A stretch of 64,000 nt of DNA from Nocardia xishanensis NBRC 101358 (GTDB lineage: Bacteria > Actinomycetota > Actinomycetes > Mycobacteriales > Mycobacteriaceae). Below are positions 24,959-32,660 of the stretch, piece after piece (position 1 is the first letter of the stretch; every line of letters begins with the position of its first letter). The notes beneath the pieces are model-generated. The model was given only the letters and a program-made list of their open reading frames with translations. It was not told where the DNA came from and searched no databases. The translations under genes were made by a program, and so were the position numbers. The stretch spans positions 62,001-126,000 of the forward strand of contig NZ_BDCF01000012.1 in the NCBI RefSeq assembly GCF_001613365.1, read 5' to 3'.

Positions 24959-25819
24959 ACCCAGCTTCACCATCGTGAACTGCATGACGTCGACGTGCCC
25001 GCTCCGGAAGTACCTGCCGCAGCCGGTCAGATACTTCAGGTAGCGGGCGTACACCTCCTCCGATGTGAGCAGCACCGCGCGTTCGCGGTTGGCCACCAGC
25101 GCCGCCGCCCAGAGATCGAGGGTCCGCGCGTAGTGCTCCTGGAGCGGCTGGATCCGCTCGGTGCCGAGCCCGGCCTGCCCCGCGAAGCGGGTGACCTCCG
25201 CCGGTCGCGGCAGCTGCCCGCCGGGGAAGATCTCCTTCCTGATGAAGAGGGTGAACCGCGCGTCTTCCCGGGTGAAGGGAATATTCATCCGGCGCAGGTC
25301 GTTGAGCGTGTAGCCGACGATCGTATGCAGCAGCATCCGTCCTTCGTCAGGCAGTATTCGGTAGCAGCGCTCGAAGAACGACGCGTACCGCTCCCGCCGG
25401 AAATGTTCGAAGGCGCCGATACTGACGATCCGGTCCACCGGTTCGTCGAACTCCTCCCAGCCCTGTAGCCGGACCTGCACCTCGGGCAGCCCGAGCCGCT
25501 CGATCTCGGCTGCCACGTGGTCGTGCTGATTGCGGCTCAGCGTCAACCCGGTGACCGAAACACCGTACTGCTGCGCCGCGCGGAACATCGTTGCGCCCCA
25601 ACCGCATCCGATATCGAGCAGGTGCAGCCCCGGCCGCAGGCCGAGCTTGCCGAGCGCGAGATCGATCTTGGCCTGCTGAGCCTGCGCCAAGGTCATGCCG
25701 GGGCGCTCGAACCAGGCGCAGCTGTAGGTCATCGAGGGGTCGAGGAACAGCCGATAGAAATCGTCGGAGACGTCGTAGTGCGATTGGACGTCCCGGTAGA
25801 ACGGCTCGAGTGCGCGCAT
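24953..25819 (-). CDS. Cyclopropane/mycolic acid methyltransferase family protein (288 aa)
   Basis: A SAM-dependent enzyme of the CFA synthase/CmaA-PcaA family that methylates or cyclopropanates double bonds in lipid chains. Evidence: SHYDVSDDFYRLFLDPSMTYSCAWF near the N-terminus, LLDIGCGWGATMFRAAQQYG as the SAM motif, VSIGAFEHF and the C-terminal HYARTLDLWAAALVANRE. Length equals mycobacterial mycolic acid methyltransferases (about 287 aa), much shorter than E. coli Cfa. ATG 25819 has GGGAG upstream. The precise lipid substrate cannot be told from sequence. Confidence 0.88.
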   Translation of the reverse strand: MRALEPFYRDVQSHYDVSDDFYRLFLDPSMTYSCAWFERPGMTLAQAQQAKIDLALGKLGLRPGLHLLDIGCGWGATMFRAAQQYGVSVTGLTLSRNQHDHVAAEIERLGLPEVQVRLQGWEEFDEPVDRIVSIGAFEHFRRERYASFFERCYRILPDEGRMLLHTIVGYTLNDLRRMNIPFTREDARFTLFIRKEIFPGGQLPRPAEVTRFAGQAGLGTERIQPLQEHYARTLDLWAAALVANRERAVLLTSEEVYARYLKYLTGCGRYFRSGHVDVMQFTMVKLGL

Positions 25820-26158
25820 GATGGAACTCCCGTTCTGTCGCTGGTCACAAACAGGTACGGACCGCGCTGCGGGCGGGTTCATCCTTGCGCCGACCGAGGC
25901 GCGGCAGGTAACCTCGGCGCTGTCGCCCTTTGTGGTTGTAGACAACTCCTCCCACGGACGACTCGGAACTCCCCTCTTTCCGCGATCTCGAATTCGCGAC
26001 GAACGGGACCCATCCGTCCGCCTCAGCGGCCAGCGCATCGATTTCTACCGCGCAGCGCCATCGAGTCCTGCGCAGCGCCGATCGGCGTCGCGGCCAAGGG
26101 ATCTCCGCCGCACTCATGGCTTTGCCATCGCATCACTTCACCCCCGTAAGGAAACATC
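25820..26158. other. 339-bp divergent region between cyclopropane synthase and short rho
   Basis: No supported gene. It must hold both promoters. The plus-strand sequence before the rho gene ends CACCCCCGTAAGGAAACATC, giving rho a good ribosome-binding site (AAGGA). I see no clear palindrome or riboswitch. Confidence 0.5.
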
Positions 26159-27304
26159 ATGAAAGACAACAACTCTCAGAATTCGACAACCAGCGACCAC
26201 GCCGAACGGCCGGTCTCCGGCATTCTCGATATCGTCGGCTCCACCGCGACCTTGCGCGTCGACGGCTACCTCCCGAGCGACGACGACTTGCCTGTCCCGC
26301 CCCGACTCGTTCGCGAAAATCGTTTACGCCGAGGCGATTTCATCACCGGCGTGGCGCGGGCGGGGCAGCGGGACGCGAAGCGCGACCCACTCGCGCGCGT
26401 CGAGACCGTCAACGGCCAGAGCCCGGACAGCGGGGGCAGGCGACCCGTCTTCGAGGACCTGGTCCCCCTCTACCCCAATCAGCGGTTGCGCCTGGAAACC
26501 GAGCCGCACGAGCTGACCACCCGCGTCACCGACCTCGTCATGCCCATCGGCAAGGGTCAGCGCGCCCTCGTCGTCGCGCCGCCCAAGGCGGGCAAGACCT
26601 CGGTGCTGCAAGCCATCGCCCACGGCATCGCCAAGAATCACCCCGAATGCGAGCTGATTCTCGTGCTGGTCGGCGAGCGGCCGGAAGAGGTGACCGATTT
26701 GGCCCGCACCGTCCCCGCCGACGTCGCCGCCGCGACCTTCGACCGACCGCCCCGGGATCAGATCGCGCTGGCCGAACTCGCTGTCGAACGCGCCAAACGC
26801 CTGGCCGAAACCGGCCGCGACGTGGTGGTCCTGCTCGACTCGCTGACTCGGCTCGCCCGCGCCTACAACAACGCCGCCCCCACCTCGGGCCGCGTCCTCT
26901 CCGGCGGCGTCGACGCCGCCGCGCTCGCCCTCCCCAAGCGGTTCCTCGGGGCCGCCCGCAATTTCGAGAACGGCGGGTCGCTCACCATCGTCGCCACCAC
27001 CCTGGTCGAGACCGGATCGCTGGCCGACACGGTGATCTTCGAGGAGTACAAAGGCACCGGCAACGCCGAACTCAAACTCGACCGCGCCACCGCGGCGCGC
27101 CGTGTCTTCCCCGCCGTCGACATCGCCCAGTCCGGTACCCGCAAGGAAGAACTCCTGCTCACCCCGGCCGAACTCGCCGCCACCCACCAGTTGCGCCGCA
27201 CCCTCGCCGCGGTCGACAGCAACCACGCCACCGAGCTGCTGCTGGAAGGCCTGCGTCAGCACCAGACCAACGCCGAGTTCCTCACCCAACTCCCCCGCGG
27301 TTAA
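26159..27304 (+). CDS. Short Rho-like termination factor with altered RNA-binding domain (381 aa)
   Basis: A hexameric RNA helicase/translocase related to Rho. The ATPase core is complete: PIGKGQRALVVAPPKAGKTS (Walker A, about 130-148), LVGERPEEVTDL, VVVLLDSLTRLARAYN (Walker B, about 222-237), GRVLSGGVDAAAL and FEEYKGTGNAELKLDR. The N-terminal cold-shock-like domain is degenerate: the GFGFLR RNA-binding motif is STATLRV here, and YVSPSQIRRFNLR is PVPPRLVRENRLR. It lacks the large N-terminal insertion of ordinary actinobacterial Rho, which should be encoded elsewhere. It is therefore probably a specialised paralogue. Confidence 0.88.
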   Translation: MKDNNSQNSTTSDHAERPVSGILDIVGSTATLRVDGYLPSDDDLPVPPRLVRENRLRRGDFITGVARAGQRDAKRDPLARVETVNGQSPDSGGRRPVFEDLVPLYPNQRLRLETEPHELTTRVTDLVMPIGKGQRALVVAPPKAGKTSVLQAIAHGIAKNHPECELILVLVGERPEEVTDLARTVPADVAAATFDRPPRDQIALAELAVERAKRLAETGRDVVVLLDSLTRLARAYNNAAPTSGRVLSGGVDAAALALPKRFLGAARNFENGGSLTIVATTLVETGSLADTVIFEEYKGTGNAELKLDRATAARRVFPAVDIAQSGTRKEELLLTPAELAATHQLRRTLAAVDSNHATELLLEGLRQHQTNAEFLTQLPRG

Positions 27305-27351
27305 CCCCTTAAGTCCCCTTTAAGCCGCTGTCAAGACCCCCAAGGCATTGT

Positions 27352-28524
27352 TTATTTCAGCCCGGCCGGGCCTGTCCTAGGAGGGGGGGACAGGGTCGGC
27401 CGGGCGCCTTCGTCGGTGGGCATTCCAGAGGAACGCACCCGCACCCAGGCTCGAGACAGCTCACCCAGCTGCCGCAGATCGGCGTCGAAGTTGTGCGCCG
27501 GTAGCTCGAGTACTTTTGCGCCCCTTGGGTTTCCAGGCTGAGCGCCCGCCTTGCGCGCCGCGGTGGCCAGCGCGAGCCGGTGCGCGAATCGATCGAGTTC
27601 ACCCGAACCTCCGCGCAGGCCGTCACCACCGTCGTCGGTCGGCGGCAGGTAGGGCCCGAGGTGGAGGATCGCGTCTCGGATCTCCACGGTCATGCGGAAC
27701 AACCGGCCGTGACTGCCACTGTCGCTACCCGGTGACATCACGATCTCCGGCACCGCCTCGGTCAGGTCGCGCCACAGCACGTGCAACCGCCGGCGGGAGC
27801 GGCCTGCGGAGTCCAGCCCGGCCACCTCGCCCAGCGCGGCAGCCAAGGGCAGCGCTAGCAGCGCACCGTTGGCGGCGATGCAGACGGTGAAGATCCATTC
27901 GACGCGGGGCAAATACGGCCCAAGATCGGGTCGCCCGAACACGATCTGCGACGCGGACAGCAGCTGATTCGTCCAGACGAAGAGGTTCACGGCGAACAGC
28001 GCGAACGCGACCAGCTTCTCGACTGCTTCACGGCTCCCGGTCCGCAACTCCCGAATCCCGCGGATCGCGAACAGGACCGTGTTGACGGTGATCGGCACGC
28101 TGGTGGAGAGGACGAGAAGGGAACCCTGCCAACCGATTCCGATATCCAGGGGCAGACCCTCCTCGCCGGCCGACCACCCGGCGAAGAGAATCGCGGCGGT
28201 GAACGCCAGTGCGATCGCGCAGTAGCGCCGCTCGCGCTGCCGGACCCGGCCCATGTCCTCGTTCACCCCCTCGAGGCGCGCGATGCCGAGGAGATAGGTG
28301 GTCGACAGCACCACACAGCCGCTCGCGAACTGTTCCACCACACCTGCGAACGGGCCCGCCTTCGACCAGCGATACAGCAGTAGCGCGAGCAAGCTCCACA
28401 GCAGCAACCGATTCGCGAGATAGTCGATCACGGTCTCGCGGACCAGGAGAAGCCTTCCGGCGAGGATCAGGGACAGTGAGCCGAAGATCGCCCAGGCGAC
28501 ACCCTCGGTAACTGTGAACGACAT
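27352..28524 (-). CDS. MAB_1171c-like membrane protein with DUF6545 domain (390 aa)
   Basis: About seven or eight transmembrane helices (residues 5-240, e.g. LLLWSLLALLLYRW, AIALAFTAAILFAGW, LVAFALFAVNLFVW) precede a cytoplasmic DUF6545 domain (about 250-370), recognised by LHVLWRDLTEAVPEIV and RMTVEIRDAILHLGPYL. Relatives are often beside XRE regulators or ImmA/IrrE peptidases; neither is present here. ATG 28524 follows GAAGGAGG. Function unknown; it has been annotated as a putative transporter without proof. It converges with the short rho gene, 47 bp away. Confidence 0.75.
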   Translation of the reverse strand: MSFTVTEGVAWAIFGSLSLILAGRLLLVRETVIDYLANRLLLWSLLALLLYRWSKAGPFAGVVEQFASGCVVLSTTYLLGIARLEGVNEDMGRVRQRERRYCAIALAFTAAILFAGWSAGEEGLPLDIGIGWQGSLLVLSTSVPITVNTVLFAIRGIRELRTGSREAVEKLVAFALFAVNLFVWTNQLLSASQIVFGRPDLGPYLPRVEWIFTVCIAANGALLALPLAAALGEVAGLDSAGRSRRRLHVLWRDLTEAVPEIVMSPGSDSGSHGRLFRMTVEIRDAILHLGPYLPPTDDGGDGLRGGSGELDRFAHRLALATAARKAGAQPGNPRGAKVLELPAHNFDADLRQLGELSRAWVRVRSSGMPTDEGARPTLSPPPRTGPAGLK

Positions 28525-28638
28525 GGCTTCATCCTCCTTCGCGCCGCCCTATCCGGCGCAGCGGGGCGGTACCGCTCGAATCGAGCCCGACATCGGCGAC
28601 CTGCCGTTCGGAGTCGCAGCGCGGCAGCCGAATTCACA

Positions 28639-29076
28639 CTATCCGGCGATCACGAGGATGGTCGCGCCGAGGAAAACCACCTGCACGAGGGTCCGCAGTG
28701 GCAACGGCATCGTCTTGACGCCGATACCCTCTCGCGCTGCCCGCACGTTGGCGGGGAACATCACCAGCAGTAATGCGGCGAGACCCGCCGCCGCCAGGTC
28801 CGCCGTAGCCGGGATCAACAGGCCGACAGCGGCCGCGATCTCCAGTACGCCGGTGAGCGTCACCAGCGCCGGGGCGGCTGGCAGCTGGGGCGGAACCATC
28901 TCGATCAGCGCCGAGCGGCGCGGTTGCTGGAAGTGCGCGCTGGCGGTCAGCGCGAACATGGCCGCGAGACCGAGCCGAACAGCGTCCGACCACGAATCGA
29001 GCCAGGCGATCTCGCCGAGCCAGCCGATGAGGCGGGCCAGCGCGGTGACGAGGGCGAGGACAACGAGGGGGGCCAT
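28639..29076 (-). CDS. DoxX-like membrane protein (145 aa)
   Basis: Four predicted helices, with the DoxX-type pattern RLGLAAMFALTASAHFQ and VTLTGVLEIAAAVGLLIP. DoxX-like proteins take part in membrane redox or sulfur/quinone chemistry, but the role of this branch is unknown. ATG 29076 follows GGGAG. It is divergent from a TetR gene with two matching operator-like repeats between them, so it is the probable target of that regulator. Confidence 0.82.
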   Translation of the reverse strand: MAPLVVLALVTALARLIGWLGEIAWLDSWSDAVRLGLAAMFALTASAHFQQPRRSALIEMVPPQLPAAPALVTLTGVLEIAAAVGLLIPATADLAAAGLAALLLVMFPANVRAAREGIGVKTMPLPLRTLVQVVFLGATILVIAG

Positions 29077-29105
29077 GTGTATCTCCCGGAAGATGACGAC
29101 GAACC

Positions 29106-29126
29106 AATCTTGACAGTGGCAAGATT
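29106..29126. promoter_or_regulatory. TetR operator 1 (DoxX-TetR region)
   Basis: AATCTTG (29106-29112) and CAAGATT (29120-29126) are perfect arms around 7 bp. The core CTTG-N7-CAAG is repeated 34 bp downstream. Confidence 0.75.
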
Positions 29127-29142
29127 AAGCACGGCCGCGGAA

Positions 29143-29157
29143 CTTGTCAACGACAAG
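29143..29157. promoter_or_regulatory. TetR operator 2 (DoxX-TetR region)
   Basis: CTTGTC-AAC-GACAAG is a perfect palindrome with the same CTTG-N7-CAAG core. Relative to the presumed leaderless TetR transcript it covers -36 to -22. Confidence 0.78.
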
Positions 29158-29166
29158 ATTGTCGGC

Positions 29167-29172
29167 CACTAT
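29167..29172 (+). promoter_or_regulatory. Possible leaderless -10 hexamer for the TetR gene
   Basis: CACTAT, 6 nt before ATG 29179. The bases between (CGAGGT) also resemble a weak ribosome-binding site, so this is uncertain. Confidence 0.4.
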
Positions 29173-29178
29173 CGAGGT

Positions 29179-29748
29179 ATGGCGAAGAGCGGTTATCACC
29201 ACGGCGACCTCCGCACCGCGATCCTGACCGCGGCGGCCGAGCAGATCGCCGCCGACGGCGTCGACGCGATCTCGCTGCGCGGGCTGGCGCGACGTGCGGG
29301 CGTCTCACACGCGGCGCCCGCGCACCACTTCGGCGATCGCGCCGGGCTGCTCACCGCGTTGGCGATCGAGGGTCACGACCTGCTCGGAGCCGAACTTTCC
29401 AGCGCCGGACCGGATTTCCGCGATGTCGCGGTCGCGTATGTCCGCTTCGCGCTGCGTCATCCCGGACACTTCGACGTGATGTTTCGCCGCGATCTGCTGC
29501 GCGCCGACGATCCCGACCTCCGCGCCGCGCGCTCCCGCTCCGGCGCGGCGTTGCGTTCCGGCGTCGCCGAGCTCCGACCAGAACGCACCGACGGACGCAA
29601 ACGCGCCACCCAGTTGGCGGCTTGGTCCCTGGTGCACGGTTTCGCCGCGCTGTGGCGGGAGGGTGCGCTCACGGATTCGACACTGGCCGACTCGACCGAC
29701 CCGGAGGAACTGGCCCGCGCCATGCTCGCCACGGTCCAGTTCGACTGA
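29179..29748 (+). CDS. TetR family regulator (189 aa)
   Basis: A TetR repressor with an N-terminal helix-turn-helix (GVDAISLRGLARRAGVSHAA and PAHHFGDRAGLLTAL, about residues 28-65) preceded by the KSGYHHGDLRTAIL start typical of one TetR branch. The C-terminal part resembles the TetR_C_33/WHG domain (HPGHFDVMFRRDLL, AAWSLVHGFAALW). It faces a DoxX-like gene, and two CTTG-N7-CAAG palindromes lie in the 102-bp gap, so autoregulation and repression of doxX are likely. Confidence 0.88.
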   Translation: MAKSGYHHGDLRTAILTAAAEQIAADGVDAISLRGLARRAGVSHAAPAHHFGDRAGLLTALAIEGHDLLGAELSSAGPDFRDVAVAYVRFALRHPGHFDVMFRRDLLRADDPDLRAARSRSGAALRSGVAELRPERTDGRKRATQLAAWSLVHGFAALWREGALTDSTLADSTDPEELARAMLATVQFD

Positions 29749-29832
29749 GACAGTCGCGGGCGGCGTATCTTCTTGCCCAGCAACGAGGAAAGGAGCAGGC
29801 GGTCGATCGCCGCTCGATCCCGCCGACGCACC

Positions 29833-30210
29833 ATGGAAGTCCACGCCTACCCGACCCGGGCGACCACGCCGGTGGATCTCCCCGCGGCCGAGAACATCGC
29901 CGCCGAGTACCTCTCCTCTCCCGAAGATCGGGCGGCCGGAATCACCAACGTGGTCACCGAATTCGAGGGCGGCTTCGTCGTCATCGCGATCCACGGCCCC
30001 GCGCCCGAGGGCGACTCCCCGCTACCGCCACCGGTGATCGGCGGCTCGGTCAGCGTGATCGACAAGGCAACCGGCGCGGTCTCCTATTGGCCCACCTACC
30101 CGGTCGCCTTGGTCGCCGAGCACTACGACCAGATGCTCCGCACCGGCAAACTCGTCATCGCCGACGACTGGCCGAACCCGGACGAGGACAACGACGCCAC
30201 CCCGGAATAG
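29833..30210 (+). CDS. Small protein resembling YrhB/Imm35-type domain (125 aa)
   Basis: Acidic cytoplasmic protein. The block GGSVSVIDKATGAVSYWPTYP, shortened here to its core VSVIDKATGAV, resembles the closing strands of YrhB/Imm35-like domains, some of which are immunity or chaperone proteins. No toxin gene is nearby, so an immunity role is speculative. ATG 29833 lacks a ribosome-binding site; an in-frame TTG at 29773 is possible. It follows the TetR gene by 84 bp and may share its transcript. Confidence 0.55.
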   Translation: MEVHAYPTRATTPVDLPAAENIAAEYLSSPEDRAAGITNVVTEFEGGFVVIAIHGPAPEGDSPLPPPVIGGSVSVIDKATGAVSYWPTYPVALVAEHYDQMLRTGKLVIADDWPNPDEDNDATPE

Positions 30211-30238
30211 CTCACCCTGACCAGGGCTTCGTGTCCGA

Positions 30239-31567
30239 TCAGGTCGCGGGTTGCACCACCGCGGGGAGCGGCGCGCGGTCGGCGTCGGGGACCGTGGTTC
30301 CGCGGAGGGAGGTGCCCGCGGTCTCGCGGAGGAAGGCCCAGGCGATCAGGCCGATCAGGGAGGCGGCGACCATGTAGGCGGCGGGGAAGAGCGACCAGCC
30401 GGTCGATTCGATCGCGGCCTCGTTGACCAGTGGCGCGGTGCCGCCGAAGGCCGCCGTGGAGATGTTGTAGGCGAAGGCGAAACCGGCGTAGCGCACGTGG
30501 GTCGGGAAGATCGCCGGGAAGGTCGCGCTGATAGTGGACAGCTGCGGCACGTACAGCAGGCCGAGCACGATGAATCCGAGGATCGCCCACGCGGTGCCCT
30601 GCCCCATCAGCCAGTACATCGGCAGCGCCGTCACCGCGAGGCCGATCAGCGAGAACAACCACATCGGCCGCCTGCCGACCCGATCGGAGAGCCTGCCGAA
30701 GAACGGCAGCACCAGCATCATCACGAGCTGACCGATCAGCATCATGGCGGTGGTGGCGGACTCCGACATCCCGACGGTCTTCTGCAAATAGGTCGGCTGG
30801 TAGGTGAGCAGCGTGTAGTTGACCACGTTGAGCGCGATCACCAGCCCGCCGAGGGTGAGGATCTCGCGCCGGTAGCCGGTCAGCAGCTCGCGCAGCCCGG
30901 TGGGCGGGTGCGGGTTCTCGGCGACCTCCTGGAACACCGGCGACTCGTCGAGCTTGGCGCGCAGGTACCAGCCGGTCAGGCCGAGCGGGACGGCGAGCAG
31001 GAACGGGATGCGCCAGCCCCAGTCGTGCATGGCGTCCGATCCGAGCGCCAGCTGGCAGGTGAGCACAACGGCCGAACCGCCGACGAACCCGGCCATCGTG
31101 CCGAATTCCAGGAAGCTACCGAAGAACCCGCGCCGCCGGTCGGTCGAGCACTCCGCCAAATACGTTGCCGCGCCGCCGTATTCGCCGCCGGTCGAGAAAC
31201 CCTGCAACACGCGCAGCGCGATCAGCAGCATCGGGGCGAGCGCGCCGACCGAGGCGTGCGTTGGCAACAGTCCGATCGCGCCGGTCGCGCCCGACATGAG
31301 CAGAATCGTGGTGGCAAGCACGGCTTTCCGGCCGAGCCGGTCACCGAGCGGACCCCACACCATGCCGCCGAGCGGGCGTAGTACGAACGAGATGGCGAAG
31401 CCGAGCATGGTGCCGAGCGTGCCGAGTTCGCCGGGGAAGAACGCGTCGGTGAGATAGGTGGCCGTCGCCGCGTACACGCCGTAGTCGAACCACTCGGTGG
31501 CGTTGCCCATGGCCGACGCGGCCACCGAGCGCCGTAGCCGCGTCGGATTCTGTCCGCGATCGGTCAT
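30239..31567 (-). CDS. MFS metabolite:H+ symporter, ProP/MHS type (442 aa)
   Basis: Twelve predicted helices with metabolite:H+ symporter signatures: ASAMGNATEWFDYGVYAA at helix 1, GPLGDRLGRKAVL in loop 2-3, LIALRVLQGFSTGGEYGGAA at helix 4 and FFGRLSDRVGRRPM in loop 8-9. Relatives import proline, betaine, citrate, shikimate or related solutes. ATG 31567 follows GAGGAGACGGGC. It lies after the amine-glutamylation cluster on the same strand but behind two hairpins, so it may be transcribed separately. It could import the substrate of that cluster. Confidence 0.88.
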   Translation of the reverse strand: MTDRGQNPTRLRRSVAASAMGNATEWFDYGVYAATATYLTDAFFPGELGTLGTMLGFAISFVLRPLGGMVWGPLGDRLGRKAVLATTILLMSGATGAIGLLPTHASVGALAPMLLIALRVLQGFSTGGEYGGAATYLAECSTDRRRGFFGSFLEFGTMAGFVGGSAVVLTCQLALGSDAMHDWGWRIPFLLAVPLGLTGWYLRAKLDESPVFQEVAENPHPPTGLRELLTGYRREILTLGGLVIALNVVNYTLLTYQPTYLQKTVGMSESATTAMMLIGQLVMMLVLPFFGRLSDRVGRRPMWLFSLIGLAVTALPMYWLMGQGTAWAILGFIVLGLLYVPQLSTISATFPAIFPTHVRYAGFAFAYNISTAAFGGTAPLVNEAAIESTGWSLFPAAYMVAASLIGLIAWAFLRETAGTSLRGTTVPDADRAPLPAVVQPAT

Positions 31568-31677
31568 GCCCGTCTCCTCACCGGCCCGTCCCCTCGGGCC
31601 TCGATCCATCCGTCCGGCACCCCGGAAAACGGGGGCCGGGCACGGAACAAACCGATACCCAGGTTTCACGCGGGCCA

Positions 31678-31703
31678 AACGGCGGCGAACCTGCGCCGCC
31701 GTT
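31678..31703 (-). terminator. Hairpin upstream of the MFS gene
   Basis: AACGGCGGCG (31678-31687) and CGCCGCCGTT (31694-31703) form a perfect 10-bp stem with a 6-nt loop, extendable by GGCC/GGCC. It lies between the SDR stop and the MFS start on the minus strand. Confidence 0.55.
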
Positions 31704-31797
31704 CGGCCGATACCCGGCGACCTGCACGGCAACGGTCGAATATGACTTGCATCACACTGAAGGCGAAAGGGCGTATTGGAAGCAGACACAACCCTGT

Positions 31798-31827
31798 GCC
31801 CGGACCGGCTCGAAGACCCGTCCGGGC
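31798..31827 (-). terminator. Hairpin after the SDR gene of the amine cluster
   Basis: GCCCGGAC (31798-31805) pairs with GTCCGGGC (31820-31827) around a 14-nt loop, 12 bp beyond the SDR stop. Confidence 0.5.
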
Positions 31828-31839
31828 GGCGCGGAAGCG

Positions 31840-32604
31840 CTAGATCGGCGTGACGTAGGCCCCCGAGATGCCGCCGTCGACGAGGAACTGCGAGGCGGTG
31901 ATGAACGAGGCGTCGTCGCTGGCGAGGAAGGCGACCGCGGCCGCGATCTCCTCCGGCTGCGCGAAGCGGCCGAGCGGAATGTGCACCAGGCGGCGCGCGG
32001 CCCGTTCCGGGTCCTTGGCGAAAAGCTCTTGCAGTAGCGGAGTGTTCACCGGACCGGGGCACAGCGCGTTCACCCGGATGCCCTGCCTGGCGAACTGGAC
32101 GCCCAGTTCCCGGCTCATGGACAACACGCCGCCCTTGGACGCGGTGTAGGAGATCTGCGAGGTGGCCGCGCCGAGCACCGCCACGAAGGAGGCGGTGTTG
32201 ATGATCGAGCCCTTGCTGCGCACCAGCATGTGCTCGATGGCGTACTTGCTGCACAGGTACACCGAGGTGAGGTTCACCTCCTGCACGCGACGCCAGGCGT
32301 CGATGCCCGTGGTCAGGATGGAATCGTCCTCCGGCGGCGAGATTCCGGCGTTGTTGAAGGCGATGTCCAGCCTGCCGTAGGCGGCGACCGCGGCCTCGAA
32401 CATCTCCCTGACCTGCGCCTCGTCGGTGACGTCCACCTTCACGAACAGGCCGTCGACCTCCGCGGCGGCGGCCTCGCCCGCGCCGGCGTCGATATCGGCG
32501 ACGACCACCTTGGCGCCCTCCGCCGCGAAGCGGCGCACCGTGGCCAGCCCGATGCCGCTGCCGCCGCCGGTGACGACGGCTACTCGATCCTGTAAGCGCT
32601 GCAA
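31840..32604 (-). CDS. SDR oxidoreductase, Rv2857c-like (254 aa)
   Basis: A classical SDR: VAVVTGGGSGIGLATVRRFA (cofactor), DIAFNNAGISPP, then Ser and YTASKGG for catalysis, and FITASQFLVDGGISGAY at the end as in FabG-like enzymes. The start is TTG 32604, six bases after AAGGAG. Order and strand of the next three genes (aldehyde dehydrogenase, amidotransferase, GlnA-like) match M. tuberculosis Rv2857c-Rv2860c. Its role in that cluster is unproven; oxidation of an amino alcohol or aldehyde intermediate is a reasonable guess. Confidence 0.88.
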   Translation of the reverse strand: MQRLQDRVAVVTGGGSGIGLATVRRFAAEGAKVVVADIDAGAGEAAAAEVDGLFVKVDVTDEAQVREMFEAAVAAYGRLDIAFNNAGISPPEDDSILTTGIDAWRRVQEVNLTSVYLCSKYAIEHMLVRSKGSIINTASFVAVLGAATSQISYTASKGGVLSMSRELGVQFARQGIRVNALCPGPVNTPLLQELFAKDPERAARRLVHIPLGRFAQPEEIAAAVAFLASDDASFITASQFLVDGGISGAYVTPI

Positions 32605-32660
32605 CGCATCTCCTTCTCGGTGGATCACTGGGTGACGATGGATCGCTCGGTCGCGATGGA

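Noticed and set aside
27305..27351. Terminator between short rho and the DUF6545 gene
   Set aside because: The CCCCTTAAGTCCCCTTTAAG stretch is a short direct repeat, not a stable hairpin.
27352..28638. ImmA/IrrE peptidase or XRE regulator expected beside a DUF6545 protein
   Set aside because: Neither flank encodes one; neighbours are a short Rho and a DoxX-like protein.
29833..30210. Toxin-immunity pair involving the Imm35/YrhB-like protein
   Set aside because: No polymorphic toxin or WXG100-type gene nearby, and the domain match is weak.
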